The position numbers were made by a program, and so were the translations under genes. The notes under the pieces were generated by a model that saw only the letters and a program-made list of their open reading frames with translations, was not told where the DNA came from and did no database searches. A stretch of 64,000 nt of DNA from VAZQ01 sp963753575 (GTDB taxonomy: Bacteria > Pseudomonadota > Alphaproteobacteria > Rhizobiales > Xanthobacteraceae), in assembly GCA_963753575.1 (NCBI GenBank), contig CAVWCR010000003.1, forward strand, positions 4,946,068-5,010,067. Reading direction: 5' to 3'. This document shows, in pieces, positions 35,868 to 44,706 of this stretch. How positions within the stretch are numbered: the stretch's first letter is position 1; every line of letters begins with the position of its first letter.

Positions 35868-36967
35868 TCGATCTCGCGCGCGTCGATCCGCGCACCCTGA
35901 TCGGGAGCGGCCGCGTCGGCCTCCTCGATTCCACCGGCACCTACGACGTCGATCGCTACGCCTGGGCCTATGAATTCTGGAAGCGCCAGCAGCAGACCCA
36001 TTGGATGGGCGAGGAGGTGCCGCTCGGCGCCGACCTCAAGGACTGGGCGTCGGAGCGCGTGAGCGCCAGCGAGCGCAACCTGCTGACGCAAATCTTCCGC
36101 TTCTTCACCCAGTCGGACATCGAGGTCGGCGACAATTACCTCAAGCGCTACATCCCGATCTTCCAGCCGCTCGCCGTGCAGATGATGATGGCCGCCTTCA
36201 CCAACATGGAGACGGTGCACATCGACGCCTATGCGTTGTTGCTCAAGACGCTGGGCATGCCCAAGACCGAGTTCGAGGCGTTCCGCGACTATGCCGAGAT
36301 GCGCGCGAAGGCGGATTATATGCACGCCTTCGGGGTCGACACGGTCGCCGACGTCGCGCGCACGCTCGCGATGTTCGGCGCCTTCACCGAAGGCATGGCG
36401 CTGTTCGCGAGTTTCGCGATGCTGCTGAACTTTCCGCGCCACAACAAGATGAATGGCATGGGCCAGATCGTGAGCTGGTCGGTGCGCGACGAGAGCCTGC
36501 ATTGCGAGGGCATCATCCGCCTCTACCACGAATGGCACCGCGAGACCGGTGCGGTCACGCGTGTGGTCGCGGACGATATCATTGACGTGGCGAAGACCAT
36601 GGTGGCGCTCGAAGAGCGCTTCATCGATCTCGCCTTCGGGCTCGGCGACATCGAAGGCATGCGTGCTGACGACATCCGTGCCTATGTGCGCTACGTCGCC
36701 GACTGGCGGCTCACCCAGCTCAAGCTGCCGACGGTGTTCGGCTGCTTCGAAGCAACCGAGGGTGGCTACCGGCAGTTGAGGCCGCATCCGCTGCCGTGGC
36801 TGGTCGAGATCCTGAACGGGGTCGAGCACGCCAATTTCTTCGAGCAGCGCGCCACCGAATATTCCAAGGGTGCCAGCCGGGGCGCCTGGGACGGCGAGGA
36901 TGGCGTCTGGGCGGCGTTCGATCGGACGCAGCGCGGGGAGCCGCCCGATCGCGGCTGCGGCATTTGA
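35858..36967 (+). CDS. nrdB: Class I ribonucleotide reductase, radical-generating (beta) subunit
   Basis: A 369-residue ferritin-like subunit. The metal and radical residues fit the class Ia pattern: an acidic ligand in FTQSDIEVGDNY (D87 or E89), E118-x2-H121-x3-Y125 (METVHIDAY), the Glu in FTEGMALFASF, and RDESLHCEG with Glu and His. Y125 is the expected tyrosyl-radical site. The start ATG lies inside the last codons of nrdA, showing translational coupling. Together they form a B12-independent reductase under B12 control. Confidence 0.94.
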   Translation: MSIIDLARVDPRTLIGSGRVGLLDSTGTYDVDRYAWAYEFWKRQQQTHWMGEEVPLGADLKDWASERVSASERNLLTQIFRFFTQSDIEVGDNYLKRYIPIFQPLAVQMMMAAFTNMETVHIDAYALLLKTLGMPKTEFEAFRDYAEMRAKADYMHAFGVDTVADVARTLAMFGAFTEGMALFASFAMLLNFPRHNKMNGMGQIVSWSVRDESLHCEGIIRLYHEWHRETGAVTRVVADDIIDVAKTMVALEERFIDLAFGLGDIEGMRADDIRAYVRYVADWRLTQLKLPTVFGCFEATEGGYRQLRPHPLPWLVEILNGVEHANFFEQRATEYSKGASRGAWDGEDGVWAAFDRTQRGEPPDRGCGI

Positions 36968-37078
36968 TCCCAAGCGCAGACGCGCGCGGCCTGCGCCCTG
37001 CGACATTCGGCCGGGCGATCTTTTCGCCCGGTCGAACTGCCTTTAGGGTGGGGCTGAAAGACGGAGGAGACGGTCTCG

Positions 37079-38065
37079 ATGACAAATGTAAGAATCAGTC
37101 GGCGCACGTGCGCCGTTGCCGGTGGCGTCCTGTTGGCCGCGCTCGCGCTCGCACCGGCCTCCGCGCAAATCTATCCCACGCACACCGTCCGCCTGATCGT
37201 GCCGTTCCCGGCCGGCGGCTCCAACGACGTGATGGCGCGGCTGATCGCGCCGCATCTCGAAAAGGCGCTCGGGCAACCGGTCGTTGTCGACAACCGTCCG
37301 GCTGCGGCCGGCCAGGTAGGTAGCGAGGCAGTCGCGAAGGCGCCGCCCGACGGCCACACGCTGCTCCTGGTGGCGTCCTCCTTCACCGTCACGCCGGCGG
37401 TCAATCCGAAGCTTCCTTATAACTCCGAGAAGGATTTTGCGCCGATCTCGCTCATCAACACCAACGCCATGGTGTTCTTCGTCAACCCGAAGGTGCCGGC
37501 GAACACGCTCAAGGAATTCGTCGAGCTCGCCAAGAAGGAACCGGGCAAGTTCAACTATGCGTCGCCGGGCGTCGGCAGCCAGACTCAGCTCACGATCGAA
37601 TTGCTCAGCCGGCGCACCGGCATCAAGCTCGTGCACATCCCGTATCGGGGCGGCGCGCCCGCCACGCTTGCGATGATCAGCGGCGAAGCCCAGTTCACCA
37701 TGCTGGCGCCGAACGTGCTGTTTCCGCACATCGAGGCTGGCAAGCTGCGGCCGATCGCAAGCGGCGCGCCGAAGCGCCATCCACGATTGCCGAATGTGCC
37801 GACCACGGCCGAGCTTGGCTTTCCCGACATCAAGGCCGTCCAGTGGGTCGGCGTGCTCACCACGGCGGGAACGCCGAAGCCGATCATCGACCGTCTCAAT
37901 GCCGAGCTCAACCGCATCATCCACCTGCCCGATGTTGTGGCGGCGTTGAACAAGCAGGGCGTGACGCCCACCGGCAGCACGCCGGAGGAATTCCAGCACT
38001 TGATCTCGACCGAGATCGCCCAATGGTCCAAGGTCGCGCGTGAAGCGAATATCAAGAAGGACTGA
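37079..38065 (+). CDS. TctC/Bug-family substrate-binding protein
   Basis: A 328-residue periplasmic protein with signal peptide (ending PASAQ) and the family opening YPTHTVRLIVPFPAGGSNDVMARLIAP. Further blocks are VDNRPAAAGQVGSEAVAKAP, PYRGGAPATLAMISGE and LTTAGTPKPIIDRLN. GGAGGAGA lies about ten bases before the ATG. It is followed 4 bp later by a close paralogue, so the two are co-transcribed and look like a tandem duplication. The ligand is unknown; the family binds small carboxylates. Confidence 0.93.
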   Translation: MTNVRISRRTCAVAGGVLLAALALAPASAQIYPTHTVRLIVPFPAGGSNDVMARLIAPHLEKALGQPVVVDNRPAAAGQVGSEAVAKAPPDGHTLLLVASSFTVTPAVNPKLPYNSEKDFAPISLINTNAMVFFVNPKVPANTLKEFVELAKKEPGKFNYASPGVGSQTQLTIELLSRRTGIKLVHIPYRGGAPATLAMISGEAQFTMLAPNVLFPHIEAGKLRPIASGAPKRHPRLPNVPTTAELGFPDIKAVQWVGVLTTAGTPKPIIDRLNAELNRIIHLPDVVAALNKQGVTPTGSTPEEFQHLISTEIAQWSKVAREANIKKD

Positions 38066-38069
38066 GCGT

Positions 38070-39050
38070 ATGGGGACGATTGCAGGTGGTTGGCGCGGTG
38101 GTTTCATTGTGGCCGCGCTCATTGCGGCAGGTGCCACGGCGGCAGGCGCGCAGACCTACCCGAGCCATACGGTCAAGCTGGTCGTTCCGTTTGCACCCGG
38201 CGGGCTCAACGACACCACGGCGCGACTGCTACAGCCGTATCTGGAAAAGGCGCTCGGCCAGCCGGTGATCGTGGATAACCGTCCTGGCGCGAGCGGAATC
38301 GTGGGCACCGATTCGGTGGCGAAGGCGCCGCCGGACGGTCACACGCTGCTGATGGTGGCGTCGTCGCACACCGTCGTCCCGGCGACCAACTCAAAGCTTC
38401 CCTATGATGCGGATCGCGACTTTGCGCCGATCGCCATGGTCGGCAAGAACCCGCTCCTGTTCGTCATCAATGCCAAGGTGGCGGCGAAGACCCTGCCGGA
38501 GTTTGTCGCGCTCGCGAAGGCGAGTCCGGGCAAACTGAACTACGCCTCGCCCGGCGCGGCGAGCCAGTCGCATCTGGTGACCGAGCTGTTCGATCAGAAG
38601 GCCGGCATCAAGATGCAGCACGTGCCATATCGCGGCGGTGCGCCCGCGATCCTGTCGGTGGTAAAGGGTGATACGCAGTTCGTCGTGATCTCGCCGCTCG
38701 CCTCGCTGCCGCATATCCAGTCGGGTGCGCTGCGCGCAATCGCGGCTGGCAGCCTCACGCGCGATCCGCAATTCTCGAACCTGCCGACCGTGGCGGAGCA
38801 GGGCTTTCCGGATTTCGAAGCGATCCAGTGGGTCGGGCTGCTGACGACCGCCGGCACGCCCAAGGCGATCGTCGATCGACTCAATGCCGAGGTGAACCGC
38901 GCGCTGAGAGATCCTGACATGATCGCCAAGCTGGCCAAGCAAGGCGTGTCACCGGCGGGCGGCTCGCCGGCCGACTTCAAGAAAGTGATCGCAACCGAAA
39001 TCCAGAAGTGGAAAGAGGTCGCGCGCTCAGCCGACATCAAGGCGCAGTAA
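38070..39050 (+). CDS. TctC/Bug-family substrate-binding protein, tandem paralogue
   Basis: A 326-residue protein with signal peptide ending AAGAQ. It shares with the preceding gene the stretches LEKALGQPV, VDNRP, VAKAPPDGHTLL, PYRGGAPAI and QWVGLLTTAGTPKAIVDRLN, so the pair arose by duplication. The start ATG 38070 comes right after the previous stop; a longer in-frame start overlaps that gene. It is convergent with the small secreted-protein gene at 39080. Confidence 0.93.
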   Translation: MGTIAGGWRGGFIVAALIAAGATAAGAQTYPSHTVKLVVPFAPGGLNDTTARLLQPYLEKALGQPVIVDNRPGASGIVGTDSVAKAPPDGHTLLMVASSHTVVPATNSKLPYDADRDFAPIAMVGKNPLLFVINAKVAAKTLPEFVALAKASPGKLNYASPGAASQSHLVTELFDQKAGIKMQHVPYRGGAPAILSVVKGDTQFVVISPLASLPHIQSGALRAIAAGSLTRDPQFSNLPTVAEQGFPDFEAIQWVGLLTTAGTPKAIVDRLNAEVNRALRDPDMIAKLAKQGVSPAGGSPADFKKVIATEIQKWKEVARSADIKAQ

Positions 39051-39079
39051 GGCCGGGAGCGGGCTCGCCGTCAGCGGGC

Positions 39080-39430
39080 TCAGTAGTTCCACGGCCAGGG
39101 GTTGCGCGGGCCGGGCAGGTCGAACGGTCCCGGCAGGGCCGTGCGGCGCGAGAAGGTGGTGTTGTCGACGAAGCTGCTCGGCGAATGGCCGGGCGGCAGT
39201 GCGTAGTCGGTGAATTTGCGCTCGCCCGGAAGCACTTCCGTCCCGCCGTCAAGGAACGAACGTGGAGCCACCCGGATGCGGGTGCGCGGGCGGCTGACGA
39301 TCACGACCCGCGAGTGATTCGACACGGTGCTCTTCTTCTTTTTCTGTGCAGCGTCAGCTGGAGGGGCCGCAAATGCCGTCACGGCGATGATTACGGCGCA
39401 CAGGCCGGCCGCGCAAGTTTTCAGTCCCAT
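39080..39430 (-). CDS. Small secreted protein with an RPRTRIRV motif
   Basis: A 116-residue protein with a signal peptide (MGLKTCAAGLCAVIIAVTAF, ending ADAAQ), a KKKK stretch and then SRPRTRIRVAPRSFLDGGTE and a proline-rich C terminus (LPGPRNPWPWNY). The motif RPRTRIRV-x-PR recurs in the secreted protein at 49127. I know no function. The start is taken at MGLKT because it opens the signal sequence; the frame extends 18 codons further. Confidence 0.75.
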   Translation of the reverse strand: MGLKTCAAGLCAVIIAVTAFAAPPADAAQKKKKSTVSNHSRVVIVSRPRTRIRVAPRSFLDGGTEVLPGERKFTDYALPPGHSPSSFVDNTTFSRRTALPGPFDLPGPRNPWPWNY

Positions 39431-39537
39431 AGTGACCTCGCGTTTGGTTCCGGGCGGCAGTCTACTCGCAATTTCGCTGCGCACAACAACCCCGCTCCCG
39501 AGGAAAGTGGATTTTACCGCCGCCCGGCGGCCGGACC

Positions 39538-39606
39538 CTGGTGCCGCCGATCTTGAAGTTCCTGCAGCTCGTGCCCCTTTGCTCCCGACGCTTGTGTCAG
39601 AGCGTC
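39538..39606 (+). repeat. Truncated copy of the CTAG-bounded repeat (left halves of A and B only)
   Basis: CTGGTGCCGCCGATCTTGAA, continuing GTTCCTG (39538-39567), is the left arm of module A. CTCGTGCCCCTTTGCTCCCG, continuing ACGCTTGTGTCAGAG (39568-39606), is the left arm of module B. Both right arms are missing, so the two left halves are fused. The outer CTAG has become CTGG and CTCG. It is a decayed copy. Confidence 0.8.
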
Positions 39607-39642
39607 GACCGGCGCGCCGTCGATGCCGTCGAACAGCGCTTT

Positions 39643-40434
39643 CTACTTCGCGGCGACGCGGCCACGCAGCTTTGGCTTTGAGGACGCGGAAAGCCAGTCG
39701 TGCCGCAGCGCGTTCGAAAGGCGCTGCATCGGGCTTGGCTTATGGCCGCATGGCTTGCGCTGGCTTTCAGCCTTCGCGAACAGCGCCGTCACCTTCGGCT
39801 CGCTCGCCGCCATCAGGAGCGACAGGCGCTCGAGCGCGCAGGCTGGCACGGCGCGATCGACGACTTCGATGGCTCCGCGACAGTACCAGCCGGCGATTTC
39901 GAGCCGCGGGTCGTCGAAGGCGCGCACGAAGCCGAGGCATTGCCGCGAATGGTCGTCGGCCTTGGCGACGAAATCGAAGGTTGCGACCGGCCCGAACTTG
40001 CTCTCGATCGCCGGCGCGGGCCGTAGCGGATAGGGGCCGCCCAGCGTAGCGGTCAGCGCTGCGACCTCATCGGCCGGCTCACCGAAGCGCTCGATCTCGT
40101 CGCCCGGGCGATAGATCTCGATCATCATCAGCGAGCGCGCGGCCGCAGGATTACCCCAGGCCATCGTGTCCTTGCGGCCGCCCTCGGCGTGGCGCCTGAT
40201 CGAATAGTCGGGCGTTTGCTGGTCGAACTCCGGGACAGAGAGCGAAAAGGCCCGAAACGGGCGCGCGACCTCGACCCAGTCCGAGCGCGGAGGCTCGGGC
40301 TCGCGCTCCTCGTCCGGGGGTCCGAAAATCCGCAGAACTGTGACCGCGATCACGGCCAATCCGCCCAGATAGGCGAAGATGCGCGTGGCTGTCGCCGACA
40401 GCTCATCTGCGAAGTTACGCAACGCGGGATGCAC
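39643..40434 (-). CDS. Conserved hypothetical membrane-anchored protein
   Basis: A 263-residue protein with one N-terminal transmembrane helix (residues about 18-38, IFAYLGGLAVIAVTVLRIFG), an acidic proline-rich linker, and a soluble domain with LMMIEIYRPGDEIERFG and FDFVAKADDHSRQCLGFVRAFDDP plus a later GWYCRG, so a disulphide is possible. The C terminus is basic. Homologues are expected in Bradyrhizobium relatives, but I recognise no named domain. It is divergent from asd. Confidence 0.75.
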   Translation of the reverse strand: MHPALRNFADELSATATRIFAYLGGLAVIAVTVLRIFGPPDEEREPEPPRSDWVEVARPFRAFSLSVPEFDQQTPDYSIRRHAEGGRKDTMAWGNPAAARSLMMIEIYRPGDEIERFGEPADEVAALTATLGGPYPLRPAPAIESKFGPVATFDFVAKADDHSRQCLGFVRAFDDPRLEIAGWYCRGAIEVVDRAVPACALERLSLLMAASEPKVTALFAKAESQRKPCGHKPSPMQRLSNALRHDWLSASSKPKLRGRVAAK

Positions 40435-40543
40435 TTCTTGACCCGGAGCCCCGTTGTCTTGGGTGGACTTCTCGCCTAGAAGCGCTTTGACTCCGGTTTC
40501 CGCCGTGGCGACGGCCGGGCGAAATCATTTGTGAGGGTTAACA

Positions 40544-41578
40544 ATGGGTTACAAGGTAGCAGTCGTGGGCGCCACCGGCAACGTGGGCCGCGAGATGCTG
40601 GGTATTCTCGCCGAGCGAGCGTTCCCGGCCGATGAGGTGGTGGCGCTGGCGTCGCGCCGCAGCATGGGCGTCGAAGTGTCTTATGGCGACCGGATACTCA
40701 AGTGCCGGACGCTCGAGCATCACGATTTCTCCGACGTCGACATCTGCCTGATGTCGGCCGGCTCGCCGGTGGCGAAAGAATGGGGACCCAAGATCGCGGC
40801 CGCAGGCGCGGTGGTGATCGATAACTCCTCGTACTGGCGCTACGACTCCGACGTGCCGCTGGTCGTGCCCGAGGTCAACGCCGACGCGGTCGCGGGCTTT
40901 CGCAAGCGCGGCATCATCGCCAATCCGAATTGCTCGACCGCGCAGCTCGTGGTCGCGCTCAAGCCGCTGCACGACCGCGCCAAGATCAAGCGCGTCGTGG
41001 TCGCGACCTATCAGTCGGTGTCGGGCGCCGGCAAGGAGGGGATGGACGAGCTGTTTTCGCAGACCAAGTCCGTCTTCAGCCTGGAAGAGGCGGAAAGCAA
41101 GAAGTTCCCCAAACGCATCGCCTTCAATGTGATCCCGCACATCGACGTGTTCCTGGATGACGGGTTCACCAAGGAAGAGTGGAAGATGGTGGCCGAGACC
41201 AAGAAGATTCTCGATCCCAAGATCAAGGTCGTCGCCACCTGCGTGCGGGTGCCGGTGTTCATCGGCCATTCGGAAGCGGTCAATATCGAGTTCGAGAATC
41301 CGATCACGGCCGACGAGGCGCGTGAGATCCTGCGCAGCGCGCCGGGCTGTATCGTCATCGACAAGCGCGAGCCGGGCGGTTACGTCACGCCCCATGAGTG
41401 TGCCGGCGAGGACGCGACCTACATCAGCCGCATCCGCGAGGATGCGACCGTGGAGAACGGGCTCGTGATTTGGGTGGTCTCGGACAACCTGCGCAAGGGC
41501 GCGGCGCTCAACGCGATCCAGATCGCCGAAAGCCTGATCAACCGCAAGCTGATCAGTGCGAAGAAGAAGGCGGCGTGA
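40544..41578 (+). CDS. asd: Aspartate-semialdehyde dehydrogenase
   Basis: A 344-residue NADPH enzyme that makes aspartate semialdehyde for lysine, threonine, methionine and cell-wall diaminopimelate. The nucleotide motif VVGATGNVGREML is at residues 7-19, the catalytic C130 lies in ANPNCSTAQLVVALKPL, and CVRVPVFIGHSEAVNIEF is near 230. Length and sequence fit the Gram-negative class. In related genomes asd sits beside leuB and leuD; here other genes lie between them. Confidence 0.98.
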   Translation: MGYKVAVVGATGNVGREMLGILAERAFPADEVVALASRRSMGVEVSYGDRILKCRTLEHHDFSDVDICLMSAGSPVAKEWGPKIAAAGAVVIDNSSYWRYDSDVPLVVPEVNADAVAGFRKRGIIANPNCSTAQLVVALKPLHDRAKIKRVVVATYQSVSGAGKEGMDELFSQTKSVFSLEEAESKKFPKRIAFNVIPHIDVFLDDGFTKEEWKMVAETKKILDPKIKVVATCVRVPVFIGHSEAVNIEFENPITADEAREILRSAPGCIVIDKREPGGYVTPHECAGEDATYISRIREDATVENGLVIWVVSDNLRKGAALNAIQIAESLINRKLISAKKKAA

Positions 41579-41613
41579 AGCTGCCCAGACCTCGCCGCCA
41601 TCCCGAGGTGGCT

Positions 41614-41679
41614 CCCGATCTCGGGTTTATCCGAGATCGGGGCACTCTTGAAGCGCAAGTTGGCTATAGCCGACTTGCG
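41614..41679 (+). terminator. Two successive hairpins after asd, likely terminator
   Basis: A perfect 11-bp stem CCCGATCTCGG/CCGAGATCGGG with loop GTTTAT (41614-41641) is followed by CGCAAGTTGGC/GCCGACTTGCG around TATA (41654-41679, one G-U type mismatch). There is no strong T-run, so it is not a textbook intrinsic terminator. It starts 36 bp after the asd stop. Confidence 0.5.
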
Positions 41680-41847
41680 TGCGCGAGCCTCGAAGGGTGA
41701 GGGAGCGAGGGGCGAAGCGTGTCAATCACGCCGTGACCCAAAACTAGTTGTGATGCAGGGCGACGCTGAAACCTATGGTTGAGAGAGGGCGGCCCATCGG
41801 TTACTTTTGCGCAGCGAACGTGTTCGTTTCACGCGCAGGGGCCGCGG

Positions 41848-43035
41848 ATGGTGGGGTTCTATTGGGCAATCGCCATCGGCGCCATCGGTGCGCTGCTCGG
41901 CGTATTTTTCGCGCTCAATGGCTTTGGCGAGTCGGTCAAACCCACGGAACTGAAAAACAGCGCGCGGGTGCGCAACCTGCTTTGGCTGGTGACCGGAGCG
42001 GTTGGCGTTCTCTTTGCTGACTGGAAGAAGCTCGCCGGCAGTGCTCCCGAACCCGGCTTTCTTCTGGTGTCCTATCTCCTGGGTGCCATCTCGGGAGCCG
42101 TCCTCGGAATGCTGATGGTTGTCGCATTCCTGGCCCTCGACATAAGGCGTGCGAACCGTCTGCGCGGCGGCGACGATGAGTTGCTGCCCTATGATTTGAT
42201 CGTTGACTACCTTCATTACGGCTACGCTTACTATCAGCAGAAGCGCTCGAAGCTTGAAGAGGCGAGAACTACCGGGCGCCAGCACGTCGAGCTGGCGGTG
42301 CAACGGGCCTTGCAGCAGGCTCAGCAGGATCACGCTGCGCGCAAGCGACAAGGGCGGCTCATCCGCTTGGAACGCGACGCCGGTGTTCAGGATGTGATTG
42401 CGGCGCTCGTGCATGGCATTGCTTCGATCCTCGCCGAGAGTGATCCAACGCGTCGGCGCGAGCGAGAGAACGAAGTCATCGAGCTCATCCTCAATGGCGT
42501 AAAAGCGGCGGTCTTGAATCAGGCTCGCAGCGATCTCAAGAGCCTGCAAATTCACGTCAACCACATGACTTTCGTCCCGATTGCCGAAGTCACCGAGGAG
42601 CAATTGGAGGCCGCGCTGTTCCGCTTCGGCGACGAGGATCGCTATACCGGGCTGCTTGTCTTGCACCGGGCGGCCGCGGGCTCTGCGCTGGAGACAGTGG
42701 TGTTGCCCGTAGATGGGCGAATCTCCGATCGCGACACGCTCCTGCCCGGGGCGCCTGAAGCTTTCGTCTTGGGTAAGGCCGCGATAATCAACTCGCGATC
42801 GGTTAAATGTAACCAGGGGATCGACAAACCCATCCAGGCGGCCATTGAGAAATTCTTCAAAGGTGTCGATTTTGAATCCGTTGCGTCGATTCCGATCTCC
42901 AGCAAGACCGGTGTGCTGGGGGTCATCAATGTGGAATCGAACAGGGATGACCTGCTGGGCGAAGGCGAGGAGATTGGAAAAGCGGTTTGCACTACTTTAC
43001 AACCGTTCGCAGCGTTACTATCTCGTGTGCTTTGA
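41848..43035 (+). CDS. Membrane protein with coiled coil and C-terminal GAF-like domain
   Basis: A 395-residue protein I cannot name. Three hydrophobic segments occupy residues about 3-24, 42-58 and 72-98. A charged, Q/R-rich helical region follows (about 125-195). The C-terminal part, ending SIPISSKTGVLGVINVESNR and a final helix, has the look of a GAF domain, a small-molecule sensor fold. No kinase or cyclase output domain is present. The stop codon overlaps the GAGGAG ribosome site of the next small gene. Coding bias is somewhat less GC-rich than the neighbours. Confidence 0.75.
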   Translation: MVGFYWAIAIGAIGALLGVFFALNGFGESVKPTELKNSARVRNLLWLVTGAVGVLFADWKKLAGSAPEPGFLLVSYLLGAISGAVLGMLMVVAFLALDIRRANRLRGGDDELLPYDLIVDYLHYGYAYYQQKRSKLEEARTTGRQHVELAVQRALQQAQQDHAARKRQGRLIRLERDAGVQDVIAALVHGIASILAESDPTRRRERENEVIELILNGVKAAVLNQARSDLKSLQIHVNHMTFVPIAEVTEEQLEAALFRFGDEDRYTGLLVLHRAAAGSALETVVLPVDGRISDRDTLLPGAPEAFVLGKAAIINSRSVKCNQGIDKPIQAAIEKFFKGVDFESVASIPISSKTGVLGVINVESNRDDLLGEGEEIGKAVCTTLQPFAALLSRVL

Positions 43036-43047
43036 GGAGATTAGGCC

Positions 43048-43233
43048 ATGGCGACCTTCGGGAAGGACGTCGAGATTTTTCAGCAGATCGCTGCCGGCAA
43101 CCTGCAAGTCTTGCGGGACTTGGTCGCCTCGACGACCCGGTTGGTGCAGCAGCCGATGCCGTTTCAGACGGCGTCCGACCTTGGCGCCCTCCACTCACAA
43201 GGCCCAGCCGACGGTGCCGGCAAGGCGCTTTGA
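43048..43233 (+). CDS. Small protein coupled to the GAF-like membrane protein
   Basis: A 61-residue protein, MATFGKDVEIFQQIAAGNLQ and onward, with a helical N-terminal half and a glycine/alanine-rich tail. Its ribosome site GAGGAG overlaps the upstream stop, so translation is likely coupled. I recognise no family. Coding status rests on the ribosome site, spacing and lack of a better use of this stretch. Confidence 0.55.
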   Translation: MATFGKDVEIFQQIAAGNLQVLRDLVASTTRLVQQPMPFQTASDLGALHSQGPADGAGKAL

Positions 43234-43277
43234 GCGGCAGTCCCCTTTCTGCGCCAGGCAAAGTAACAGACTAACCC

Positions 43278-44015
43278 TTACGCCCAGATCGCCATGGTGA
43301 GCCCGAACGCGTCGCGTTCGGGCGGGTCGGGAAACGGCCGCGCGAGGCCCGCGTTAATGCGCTGTGCGATCGCCGCACACGCGAGCGCATCGATAAGGTC
43401 GTCGGGGCCGGCGCCCCTGGGCGGCTTGGCGTCGACAGTTACGGCCGGCAAGCCCGCCCCGATCAGCAGCCGGCGGCGCAGCGCCAGGCCCGGCTCATAG
43501 GGACGGCTCTTGACCTTCTTGGGTTCCGTGAGCGCGCGTTCGCCGTTGAGCCGCCAGAACGCGACTTCCGGATGCACCTCGAATACGCGCTGCGCGAGCG
43601 CCGCGTCCGCGCGCAGCGCGGCGTCCACCTCGCGGATCTTCGGCGCCAGCATGAACAGCTGCTTTGACACCTTGCGCGGCGGTTCGGATGTGGCGAGCGC
43701 GATCCCGCAGGCCTCGCGATAATCCTGCGCCGCGATCGCGGCCCGCGATGGCACCGAGAACACCGATGACTGCCGCGCGCCAAGGAGCGGCCGCACCGCG
43801 TTCTCGGCCGCGCGTCCGCCATAACCGGCGCGCTCCGGCAATCCGATCGGCATGTCGATCGCGATGATAGTCGGCGCTTCCGGCGCCGCCGGAATGTCGG
43901 CAAAGCGCGGTACGATCCGTACGCGCGCTTCTCGCAGGTCGTGCCGTACGAACGCCACGACCCAGCCCGAAGGGCAGCCGTCAACGCCGGCGAGCCAAGT
44001 ATCGCGTCCGCTCAT
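43278..44015 (-). CDS. DUF429 domain protein
   Basis: A 245-residue protein with the DUF429 pattern: WLAGVDGCPSGWVVAF at the start, AIDMPIGLPERAGYGGRAAE near 52-71, then ARQSSVFSVPSRAA and VFEVHPEVAFWRLNG, and DDLIDALACAAIA near the C terminus. The fold is RNase-H-like and the acidic residues (D11, D54, D210 region) would fit a nuclease-type site, but no activity is established. It follows the small gene at 43048 in convergent orientation. Confidence 0.85.
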   Translation of the reverse strand: MSGRDTWLAGVDGCPSGWVVAFVRHDLREARVRIVPRFADIPAAPEAPTIIAIDMPIGLPERAGYGGRAAENAVRPLLGARQSSVFSVPSRAAIAAQDYREACGIALATSEPPRKVSKQLFMLAPKIREVDAALRADAALAQRVFEVHPEVAFWRLNGERALTEPKKVKSRPYEPGLALRRRLLIGAGLPAVTVDAKPPRGAGPDDLIDALACAAIAQRINAGLARPFPDPPERDAFGLTMAIWA

Positions 44016-44058
44016 GCTGCCAAGGTGGCACGGCGAAGGACCGCGCGGTAGATCGCGA

Positions 44059-44697
44059 TCACTCGCGGGCGATGCCGTCGAAGTTGCCCGACGTGCGATC
44101 GAGCACCGACAATTCGCCGGTAGCGACGTCGAAGTAGGCCCCGAACAAGCTCAAGGTCCCCTGGTCACACGCGCTGCGGATGAATGGAAAAGTCTTGAGG
44201 TTTGCGAGCGATCGCTTCAGCGACGCTTGTTCGAGCTGCTTGAGATAGTCAGCGCCTTTCTGGTCGTCCGATTGCAGGGACGTGGCGGCCGGCCCGAGCA
44301 GCGATATCCATTTGCCGATGAAATCACCGACGGGTGCGTTGCTGGCATAGGCCTGAATGCCGCCGCAGCGGGCGTGCCCGAGGATGACGAGATGCTTCAC
44401 GCACAGGACCTGGACGCCATATTCGAGCGCGGCCGACACGCCATGATAAAGACCGTCTGGCGAATAGGGCGGCACCAGGTTGGCGACATTGCGCACCACG
44501 AACAACTGGCCCGGACCGGCGTCGAAAATGGCCTCGGGCGAGACGCGCGAATCGCAGCAGCCGACCACCATGGTCTCGGGCGATTGCCCGCGTTCCGCAA
44601 GCTCCCGATAGCGGCTCTGCTCGGTCGGCAGCCGTCCGGCCCGGAAGGCGCGATAGCCGTCGTGAAGCCGCGGCGGAAGGTTTCCTTCAATCTTCAT
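44059..44697 (-). CDS. Beta-class carbonic anhydrase
   Basis: A 212-residue zinc enzyme that interconverts CO2 and bicarbonate. Zinc ligands are C48 (CCDSRVSPEAIFDAGPGQLF), H108 and C111 (GHARCGG), with the catalytic D49-x-R51 dyad. The plant-type FVVRNVANLVPPY stretch is present. The gene stands alone and its upstream side is filled by the triple palindromic repeat, which must therefore contain or abut its promoter. Confidence 0.96.
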   Translation of the reverse strand: MKIEGNLPPRLHDGYRAFRAGRLPTEQSRYRELAERGQSPETMVVGCCDSRVSPEAIFDAGPGQLFVVRNVANLVPPYSPDGLYHGVSAALEYGVQVLCVKHLVILGHARCGGIQAYASNAPVGDFIGKWISLLGPAATSLQSDDQKGADYLKQLEQASLKRSLANLKTFPFIRSACDQGTLSLFGAYFDVATGELSVLDRTSGNFDGIARE

Positions 44698-44706
44698 ACG
44701 AGCCCG

